From the NCBI GenBank assembly GCA_003484585.1, contig DNBZ01000148.1, positions 1 to 11,174 on the forward strand: 11,174 bases of DNA. Reading direction: 5' to 3'. Every line of letters starts with the position of its first letter. Within the stretch, counting starts at the first letter, position 1. The notes beneath the pieces were generated by a model. That model saw nothing but the letters and a program-made list of their open reading frames with translations, was not told the origin of the DNA and searched no databases. The position numbers were made by a program, and so were the translations under genes. Shown piece by piece: positions 7,412 through 11,174 of this stretch. Source of the stretch: Bacteroidota bacterium (GTDB lineage: Bacteria; Bacteroidota; Bacteroidia; NS11-12g; UBA9320).

Positions 7412-8704
7412 TTAATTTTCATTATATATTGAGATATTCTGATCGTCATCAGTAGCATCTAAGGAAAATTCTCTGTCATTTAAGATATTACCAAATCGAT
7501 CAAAGCTCTTTATTTTAAGAGATGATCTTACTAAATGGTTAATTTCTAGTGTAGTAGGCCCCTCATCAGTACCCTTGAAGTTTATATTAAACGTTTGGCT
7601 TGAATCAAAACCGCTATAGTATATACGCTCACCAAGACCGTCTAATAACATTCCCTCCTGATTTAACCTCGATACAAGTTGTACGTTTACCTGTCCTACT
7701 GGTATATTTCTGTATGTAGCGAATGCCTCGTCGTTGGTTCTGGTTGCATCTGTTACTGTTTCTATTCTGTGTCTCGAAATCCATATTTTATAAGCACCAT
7801 TAAATTGATTACTGTCACCTATCCTTTGCTTAAACTCTATAGTGTTTGTATATCGATTTAAGTCACTCGAAGGTCTATATACTACGGTATGTCTCGCATC
7901 ATCCCAATTTACTAAGTCAATAGAATTTAAGTGCTTCGCATAATCCTTAACTACAGGCTCTAATGCTGGTGTATAATTACCGAAAACAAAACTTTTATAT
8001 TCCGATCTATCTGGGAATGTTAGCCAATCAGCATCTTGTCCGTTAAATTTGTTTGTAACGCTAGAAAGATGCTCGTCAGGTATAGTGCCTCTACCAATAG
8101 TCATAATAAATACACTATGCTGTCCACTATCTTCCGCTAAAGAAACAACTGCATTAGGACAATCTACAGCAAAGTTTACACTAGCTAAGTGTATTATAGG
8201 ATGAAATATTTCCAACACCACAGTTTCTCCGTATGTATCTATATCCGACTGTGTGGAGGTGTATGTTATTGTTTGGTCGTTTCCATCTGGATTGGTTGCT
8301 ATTGTTGTAGATGAAGGTGTTGGCGTTCCTACTGAATTTAACCAAACGGTATCGCTGTTTATCCATCCAGCCATAAACGTATAATCAGCTGGCATATTTC
8401 CTTTAATTCCTATCTTAGCATAGAAAGGAACTGTAATTCCAGTAAAATCTATATTATAATCACCAATTTGTTTTCCTACCGTTGAAATCTCATATCTATA
8501 TATTCCAGTCTGAACACCTATATTTCTAGTGTCTCCACAACTAATTGTAGTAGTTGTAACTGTTGGCTCTGTTGGTTCTTCAAACGGTTCTTCTCCACCT
8601 CCTGTATCATCGCTTTCAACTCCGCCATCAGAAACAGGCTTAGTCACATTTACGAAGTATGGACTTCTTACATTTATTTTTCTTAACTCTTCTTCTGACG
8701 CCAT
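7412..8704 (-). CDS. Virion structural protein, tail-associated, unknown role (430 aa)
   Basis: A protein of 430 residues, starting at the TAATG junction. Its N-terminus (EELRKINVRSPYFVNV, 5-20) is a motif I associate with flavobacterial phage structural proteins. An acidic Pro/Thr/Gly linker follows (about 22-53), then a beta-rich domain bounded by Cys57 and Cys182 and containing YRYEISTVGKQIGDYNIDF (69-87), resembling an Ig-like or carbohydrate-binding sandwich. A central region carries WLTFPDRSEYKSFVF, and the C-terminus is a further beta-rich segment (SLKIKSFDRFGNIL, 395-408). There are no membrane segments or signal peptide. The linker plus a compact beta domain suits a surface-exposed tail, tip or fibre-attached protein. 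A major tail protein is less likely at this size but not excluded. It is separated from the next gene by only 11 bp. Confidence 0.55.
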   Translation of the reverse strand: MASEEELRKINVRSPYFVNVTKPVSDGGVESDDTGGGEEPFEEPTEPTVTTTTISCGDTRNIGVQTGIYRYEISTVGKQIGDYNIDFTGITVPFYAKIGIKGNMPADYTFMAGWINSDTVWLNSVGTPTPSSTTIATNPDGNDQTITYTSTQSDIDTYGETVVLEIFHPIIHLASVNFAVDCPNAVVSLAEDSGQHSVFIMTIGRGTIPDEHLSSVTNKFNGQDADWLTFPDRSEYKSFVFGNYTPALEPVVKDYAKHLNSIDLVNWDDARHTVVYRPSSDLNRYTNTIEFKQRIGDSNQFNGAYKIWISRHRIETVTDATRTNDEAFATYRNIPVGQVNVQLVSRLNQEGMLLDGLGERIYYSGFDSSQTFNINFKGTDEGPTTLEINHLVRSSLKIKSFDRFGNILNDREFSLDATDDDQNISIYNEN

Positions 8705-9273
8705 TATACGAATTTTATTGTTTTACCTTTGAGGTCAAAGCCTGCCTCCTTTAGAATATCCTCCACAGACTCTTTTACATCCTCCACTACAGGAGCAACT
8801 ACCTTTAGGTTTTTTAACTGTTCCTTTACGATTCTGTTTATGAATCCTGTTGGGCGAACTCCCTGATTTGCTATCTTTCGCTGAATTAACCTTGCTAGAT
8901 TCTGTACCTTTGGAGTGCTGGTGCTTAGACCCTCCAGACTTTGTACTCCCCGAACTGACTTGTAGTTTACTGGCTTGCTTACTATCCATTGAGCTAATTC
9001 ATTTACATTTACTGTTTTTGGTTGATTCTGTTCGTTTAACCCTATTTCCTCTAAATAATCTATACCAACAATGTCGATACCTAGTCCTGTTTCTGTTTGA
9101 CTAGATAGCGTCCACTTAATACTATCTCTAGCAGCACCAGTATTGGTGATTCTAGGGTTAGCATACCCTTGTCTATCTGGTTGCGGTGTGTCCATCTCTC
9201 TTTTGAGTAATGAAACTAGCTTATCAGAATAGCTCTTTAGGTATGCGTTAGTATTTTTAGTTTTTATGGACAT
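8704..9273 (-). CDS. HK97-gp10-like head-tail connector/tail completion protein (189 aa)
   Basis: The protein has a basic N-terminal helix (AYLKSYSDKLVSLLKREMD, 10-28), then TNTGAARDSIKWTL (43-56) and IDYLEEIGLN (71-80). These resemble the 'tG.l..Si' and 'vdYa.y.E.G' signatures of the HK97 gp10 family of head-tail joining proteins. A linker follows (PVNYKSVRGVQSLEGLSTST), then a helical region LARLIQRKIANQGVRPTGFI (126-145) and an acidic C-terminal helix. Gp10-like proteins sit at the head-tail interface and are usually next to the tail terminator gene, which fits here. The start at 9273 overlaps the preceding gene by 10 bp, and the stop shares a base with the next ATG (TAATG). Function is inferred from motif resemblance and position. 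Confidence 0.55.
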   Translation of the reverse strand: MSIKTKNTNAYLKSYSDKLVSLLKREMDTPQPDRQGYANPRITNTGAARDSIKWTLSSQTETGLGIDIVGIDYLEEIGLNEQNQPKTVNVNELAQWIVSKPVNYKSVRGVQSLEGLSTSTPKVQNLARLIQRKIANQGVRPTGFINRIVKEQLKNLKVVAPVVEDVKESVEDILKEAGFDLKGKTIKFV

Positions 9274-9755
9274 TGGCTTCCGTCTGCATTAATTAACGCC
9301 ATATCATTATTTGGCATATTAATATTAACTGTCATAGACCATCCTGTTACTTTGTTTTCGAATCTATCTTCGAATAATTGTGCTGTAGGGTTGCCGTCTA
9401 TCTCGTAGTTAGCATCATACATACCGCCTCTACGTAAAGAAGATTGGATACCGTTTATAACATTCAGTAGTGAATTGTGAATATCGTGAGTATTGTCTAA
9501 GCCTAGGTGTGGGTTATCTTTAGATAATTTATCATCTTTTTCATCATCAACAATATCCATAACAATTATATTCAAAGATACGGTCATAATGTATTCCTGA
9601 AATGTAATCGAAGATATGCCAACGTGGGCTAACGGAAATATTGTCTGCTTTGACAAATCCACCTCTAATAGATCGCCAAAAGTAACTGTATTGATCAAAC
9701 TGCTGCCATCTAAGTAGGCGAATAGCTTATCGATTAAGTTGTAGTATGTTTTCAT
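9264..9755 (-). CDS. Probable tail terminator / tail completion protein (163 aa)
   Basis: The protein is 163 residues long, starting at the ATG of the ATGA overlap with the frameshifted chaperone frame. The order is an N-terminal helix (YYNLIDKLFAYL, 4-15), a strand segment (IFPLAHVGISSITFQEYIMTVSLNIIVMD, in pieces over 39-67), an acidic loop (DIVDDEKDDKLSKD), a helix with HNSLLNVINGIQSSLRR (93-109), and a C-terminal GWSMTVNINMP (138-148). Length, helix-strand-helix layout and the closing 'GW...i..P' strand resemble tail terminators (gpU-like) that cap the tail tube at the head end. This is a fold-level impression, not a sequence match. It overlaps the next gene by 10 bp. A neck or minor tail protein is the main alternative. 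Confidence 0.5.
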   Translation of the reverse strand: MKTYYNLIDKLFAYLDGSSLINTVTFGDLLEVDLSKQTIFPLAHVGISSITFQEYIMTVSLNIIVMDIVDDEKDDKLSKDNPHLGLDNTHDIHNSLLNVINGIQSSLRRGGMYDANYEIDGNPTAQLFEDRFENKVTGWSMTVNINMPNNDMALINADGSQCP

Positions 9756-10518
9756 TGTTTATATTGTTTTCGTATCATTTTAGCTTCTAGTTCATTCTTC
9801 TCCTTCTCAAACGTTAGGAATGTTAGGCATTGGTGGAGTGAGACTTTCGTAACTTCATCAAATCTTCTGACATCTCCTTTAGCAAGCGCATAGACACTTT
9901 GATACCATCCCCACTTTTTTCCAAAGCCATCCTCACTTGAGATGTTAGTTCCTCTTTCTGAAGAGTCTTCTCCATAAAGTTCAGGGTAGTCGCTGACAAC
10001 TCGATCCCTAAATGATAAAAAAAAAGCGTACAACTCATCACAACACTTAACGGCATTTCTTTCATCAACTCGTTTATTTCATCACTAGGGTCATATGGAG
10101 CAATAGTGTATCTTTCGCCCTTCCTAAAATTGACTGGACGGTATAGTACAGCCATAGCTTTATGCATATCATCCCAGTTTCCGAAGTAATTCTCTATATC
10201 GATATACTCACCTAAAGACATATCATCTAGTTTAGGAATGAATCCCATATCAACATCCAACAGTTTGAAGTGGCGAATAAGATCATAATCCTTCTCAAAA
10301 GCCATTTTAAGCACTCCTAAGAGACTTTCTATGTCTCGGTAAGGTATCTTATCCACTAGGTCGTATTCGATGCCGCAAAACGCCTCTATGAGCTTCTTGT
10401 TGATAAACTCTGCATCCTTTACCTCATCTTTACCCTTTATTGCGCCCAAATAATATTGGTACTGCCCTAAGGATATCTCATCTAAGCTGTCTGGTACGAT
10501 TAACTTTACTTCTTCCAT
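9752..10518 (-). CDS. Tail assembly chaperone, -1 frameshift product (GT-like, 255 aa)
   Basis: This is the long form made if ribosomes slip -1 at the T-run. Codons from the ATG at 10518 are read to Phe167 (10018), then 88 codons in the -1 frame to the TGA at 9752. In the lambda G/GT system such pairs bind the tape measure and recruit tail-tube subunits before leaving the assembled tail. The shifted segment is protein-like: an acidic stretch (YPELYGEDSSE), then FGKKWGWYQSVYALAKGD and a charged helix with FEKEKNELEAKM. The KWGWY...LAxGD pattern resembles the C-terminal segment of phage tail chaperones, by recollection only. No usable start exists for this segment (only a TTG at 10033), so translation needs frameshifting. 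Its TGA overlaps the ATG of the next gene (ATGA, 9755-9752), which suggests coupling. A homopolymer error at the nine-base run could also join the frames, but would leave the stem-loop and the intact unshifted frame unexplained. Confidence 0.72.
9823..10518 (-). CDS. Tail assembly chaperone, unshifted product (G-like, 231 aa)
   Basis: This is the conventional reading of the chaperone gene, ATG 10518 to TAA 9823. The first 167 residues are shared with the 255-aa form and the last 64 are unique. It has no signal peptide or membrane segment and is mostly helical and acidic, as expected for a cytoplasmic assembly factor. Two similar motifs lie 85 residues apart, LDEISLGQY (12-20) and LDDMSLGEY (97-105), hinting at an internal duplication. 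The unique tail (YHLGIELS...HSTNA) has alternating hydrophobic and charged residues typical of amphipathic helices and overlaps the -1 frame for 195 nt. No Shine-Dalgarno sequence precedes the ATG. A 15-codon in-frame minicistron ends with a TAG directly abutting this ATG. The chaperone role is inferred from the frameshift, the position among tail genes and the character of the shifted segment. Confidence 0.75.
   Translation of the reverse strand: MEEVKLIVPDSLDEISLGQYQYYLGAIKGKDEVKDAEFINKKLIEAFCGIEYDLVDKIPYRDIESLLGVLKMAFEKDYDLIRHFKLLDVDMGFIPKLDDMSLGEYIDIENYFGNWDDMHKAMAVLYRPVNFRKGERYTIAPYDPSDEINELMKEMPLSVVMSCTLFFYHLGIELSATTLNFMEKTLQKEELTSQVRMALEKSGDGIKVSMRLLKEMSEDLMKLRKSHSTNA
9980..10012 (-). 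promoter_or_regulatory. Frameshift-stimulating stem-loop, possible pseudoknot
   Basis: In the mRNA, UUUAGGG (10012-10006) pairs with CCCUGAA (9986-9980): seven base pairs with one U-G wobble and a 19-nt loop. It begins 5 nt after the slippery heptamer, within the usual 5-9 nt spacer for -1 frameshift signals. A small inner hairpin GUC-AGC-GAC is possible in the loop. Alternatively loop bases GAGUU (10002-9998) can pair with GACUC (9967-9963), four Watson-Crick pairs plus one wobble, giving an H-type pseudoknot. The pairing was worked out by hand and no folding energy was computed. Confidence 0.6.
10018..10024 (-). other. Slippery heptamer T_TTT_TTT for -1 frameshifting
   Basis: Nine consecutive T residues (10025-10017, minus strand) are read in frame 0 as CTT TTT TTT TAT (Leu165-Phe-Phe-Tyr168). 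The heptamer T TTT TTT at 10024-10018 fits the X-XXY-YYZ rule, so both P-site and A-site tRNAs can re-pair fully one base back. After the slip the next codon is TTA at 10018. The heptamer is at the right phase and precedes a stem-loop by 5 nt. Confidence 0.75.
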
Positions 10519-10589
10519 CTAAGTATTAACTGGTTTTAAGGTTTGTGTACTGAAGGTAACTTCCATCTGTAGTATATGCACCTCTATAC

Positions 10590-10672
10590 ATACTGTATAC
10601 ATACATAAAGTATTTATACATACTATATACATTAGTGTATATATACTGTATACTTGTATACTGTATGTATAC
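10590..10672. repeat. Array of GTATAC / ATACTGTATAC motifs
   Basis: On the plus strand ATACTGTATAC occurs exactly at 10590-10600 and 10643-10653. A 10-of-11 copy (ATACTGTATG) begins at 10658 and runs into another GTATAC at 10667-10672. The core GTATAC is self-palindromic and recurs four times. Copies are irregularly spaced (53 and 15 bp between starts), which suits several operator sites better than a tandem repeat or CRISPR. Low-complexity TA expansion is the main alternative. Confidence 0.45.
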
Positions 10673-10720
10673 TATATAAAAACTCTTAGTTATATTATAT
10701 ATACTATTATATATATATGT

Positions 10721-10738
10721 GCAAATATTGCAGTTGGA
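10721..10738 (-). repeat. Direct repeat copy 2, upstream of the tail operon
   Basis: The plus strand reads GCAAATATTGCAGTTGGA and matches copy 1 (11100-11120) over all 18 bases, apart from the 3-nt insertion in copy 1. On the minus strand it holds a near-palindrome, TGCAA-TAT-TTGCA, and ends in TTTGC, which could serve as a -33 box. Twenty bases downstream of that TTTG the sequence is TATATAAT, a poor match to TAnnTTTG. It may therefore be a weak or factor-dependent promoter for the tail genes, or only a regulator site. Confidence 0.5.
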
Positions 10739-10745
10739 GATGTAT

Positions 10746-11069
10746 CTATTTATTGTTGTCATAGTAGTGACAGTAGAATTCATAGATTTTTAAGTTAGCC
10801 TCCTGCTGGGTATAGGTTTTTGGCGATAAAGCTATTATTCCATTATTGTCGACAAATATCTTAACTAAGCCATCCTCGTAAGGATTCTTAATCTTAGTCA
10901 CATTAACTCTGTAACTTTCTCTTCCTGATCTCCTCGATTCTGTATCCAGATACTCTTTGCCTAGATTTATGTGTATTTTAATGCCATTAGACAAACACCA
11001 ATGCATACATTTATCCTGATCTTCCCTGTACATAGGTATACCACTCATCTTATTTCGCCTCTTAGCCAT
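10746..11069 (-). CDS. Small phage protein of unknown function (107 or 100 aa)
   Basis: This is the first gene of the cluster, and I do not recognise a family. From the ATG at 11069 it is 107 residues long: a basic start (MAKRRNKMSG), a Cys pair about 20-25 residues in (DKCMHWC), a basic/Ser-rich middle (ESRRSGRES) and an aromatic C-terminus (IYEFYCHYYDNNK). It has no signal peptide or membrane segment and is probably cytoplasmic. An in-frame TTG six bases further upstream lies inside the -7 promoter box and cannot be the start. Starting at 11069 would make the mRNA nearly leaderless. The ATG at 11048 (100 aa) has a 21-nt leader with AAGAGG nine bases before it, and is a real alternative. The gene is bracketed by two copies of an 18-nt repeat and separated from the tail genes by 227 bp, so it may be an accessory gene or an early regulator and not a structural gene. 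The reading frame is likely genuine; its function is unknown. Confidence 0.65.
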   Translation of the reverse strand: MAKRRNKMSGIPMYREDQDKCMHWCLSNGIKIHINLGKEYLDTESRRSGRESYRVNVTKIKNPYEDGLVKIFVDNNGIIALSPKTYTQQEANLKIYEFYCHYYDNNK

Positions 11070-11072
11070 ACA

Positions 11073-11104
11073 CAAATATAGTCAATTACATTCACACCAG
11101 CAAA
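11073..11104 (-). promoter_or_regulatory. Bacteroidota-type promoter (TTTG-N20-TATATTTG)
   Basis: On the minus strand the -33 box TTTG (11104-11101) is followed by a 20-nt spacer and TATATTTG (11080-11073). This matches the Bacteroidota housekeeping consensus TTTG-N19-21-TAnnTTTG at all fixed positions. If the -7 box is centred at -7, transcription would start at about 11069, on or next to the A of the first ATG of the downstream gene. No other TAnnTTTG match lies in the intergenic DNA of this window, so this is the best candidate for the promoter of the first gene and perhaps of the whole cluster. Confidence 0.7.
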
Positions 11105-11120
11105 TAGTTTTGCAGTTGGA
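11100..11120 (-). repeat. Direct repeat copy 1 (TCCAACTGCAA...TATTTGC element)
   Basis: On the plus strand this reads GCAAATA, then GTT, then TTGCAGTTGGA. Copy 2 at 10721-10738 is identical except that it lacks the GTT. Read in the direction of transcription, the element ends in TATTTGC, whose TTTG is the -33 box of the promoter feeding the gene at 11069-10746. It also contains a short inverted repeat, GCAAA/TTTGC. An extended promoter element or the binding site of a phage regulator overlapping the promoter are both plausible. Confidence 0.6.
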
Positions 11121-11141
11121 AACTAAGTCCTGTGTAGAGAG

Positions 11142-11161
11142 TAGTATAATAAGGTATACTA
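11142..11161. repeat. 7-bp inverted repeat, operator-like
   Basis: The arms TAGTATA (11142-11148) and TATACTA (11155-11161) are perfect inverted complements separated by a 6-nt spacer (ATAAGG). The site lies about 38 bp upstream of the -33 box of the promoter at 11073-11104. Its arms resemble the TATAC repeats found in the 10,590-10,672 gap. It could be a repressor or activator site, or part of the 3' end of an upstream transcription unit. There is no T-run on either side, so it does not look like an intrinsic terminator. The inverted repeat is certain; any function is inference. Confidence 0.4.
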
Positions 11162-11174
11162 AGTTACTTTTCCG

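Larger units (their letters stand above)
10519..10745 (-). promoter_or_regulatory. A+T-rich leader/intergenic region with TATAC repeats
   Basis: This 227-bp gap separates the unknown small gene from the chaperone. It is very A+T-rich and holds repeat copy 2 at its upstream end, then alternating TA tracts (10,690-10,720) and a cluster of GTATAC and ATACTGTATAC motifs (10,590-10,672). An 85-codon frame across it (10783-10526) is almost entirely Tyr, Ile, Thr, Ser and Asn, as expected from translating TA repeats, so I treat the region as non-coding. The position suggests it controls the tail operon. No clear terminator or Bacteroidota -7 box is visible. Confidence 0.55.

Noticed and set aside
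8735..8989. 84-codon minus-strand frame rich in Ser, Lys and Gly inside the 189-aa gene
   Set aside because: It is an alternative frame of the connector gene, with low-complexity composition and no coupled start.
10017..10025. Homopolymer sequencing error as the explanation for the two chaperone frames
   Set aside because: Not fully excluded, but a correctly phased heptamer, 5-nt spacer, 7-bp stem and long protein-like continuation in both frames are unlikely from an error.
9752..10033. Independent 93-aa gene starting at TTG 10033
   Set aside because: The TTG lies deep inside the chaperone frame without ribosome-binding signals, and the slippery run and stem-loop explain access to this frame better.
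10519..10521. Amber (TAG) recoding joining the 15-codon minicistron to the chaperone, as in some Bacteroidota phages
   Set aside because: TAG also serves as an ordinary stop at 13-15, 3842-3844 and 10746-10748, no long gene contains in-frame TAG, and an ATG directly follows.
10693..10724. Second Bacteroidota promoter (TTTG-N20-TATATAAT) after repeat copy 2
   Set aside because: The -7 candidate lacks the TTTG half of TAnnTTTG and lies in a TA tract where such matches arise easily. Kept only as a weak possibility.
10526..10783. 85-codon minus-strand frame across the intergenic repeats
   Set aside because: The translation is almost all Tyr, Ile, Thr, Ser and Asn from TA repeats, it overlaps the end of the small gene in another frame, and its end does not abut the chaperone start.
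11070..11075. TTG at 11075 as start of the small unknown gene
   Set aside because: This TTG is the end of the TATATTTG -7 promoter box, so it would not be in the transcript. ATG 11069 or 11048 is preferred.

Overview
The window is a block of virion structural genes from a tailed, probably long-tailed (siphovirus-like) phage or prophage of a Bacteroidota host, most likely a flavobacterium. Every credible gene is on the minus strand, so transcription runs from the right edge (about 11,070) to the left edge (about 13) and the cluster appears to continue past the left edge. The host assignment rests on three things: a good Bacteroidota-type promoter (TTTG-N20-TATATTTG) at 11,073-11,104, the near absence of Shine-Dalgarno sequences at starts, and protein families typical of flavobacterial phages (the tape-measure C-terminus, a 'KINVRSPYF' virion protein and a 'CLC...CC...SLQAQGIG' small protein). 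These family assignments are from memory of sequence patterns, not from a search.

Layout in transcription order: (1) 11,174-11,076, a regulatory region with a promoter and an inverted repeat; (2) a 107- or 100-residue protein of unknown function; (3) a 227-bp A+T-rich gap (10,519-10,745) with a second copy of the promoter-proximal element and an array of GTATAC-type repeats; (4) a tail-assembly-chaperone locus at 10,518-9,752 with an apparent programmed -1 frameshift giving 231- and 255-residue products that share 167 residues; (5) a probable tail terminator (163 aa); (6) a HK97-gp10-like connector/tail completion protein (189 aa); (7) three large virion proteins of 430, 371 and 762 aa, the last resembling a tail hub/tip protein; (8) a previously uncalled 52-aa gene; (9) the tape measure protein (738 aa); (10) an XkdF-type prohead protease with an extra C-terminal domain (304 aa); (11) an Arg/Cys-rich 83-aa protein; (12) a 157-aa probable virion appendage protein.

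The genes are packed as one translationally coupled unit: most junctions are TAATG or ATGA stop-start overlaps, and nothing suggests an internal promoter or terminator between 10,518 and 13. The tail genes come first, the tape measure follows the putative hub instead of preceding it, and the capsid protease comes after the tape measure. This differs from the usual head-then-tail order of siphophages.

The most interesting feature is the frameshift locus. It has a T-TTT-TTT slippery heptamer, a 5-nt spacer and a 7-bp stem-loop. About 195 bp are open and protein-like in both frames, and only the shifted frame ends in an ATGA overlap with the next gene. Second in interest is an 18-nt direct repeat (with a 3-nt insertion in one copy) that brackets the unknown small gene and overlaps the -33 region of the promoter. 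No tRNA, rRNA, CRISPR array, insertion sequence, integrase, lysis or replication gene was seen.
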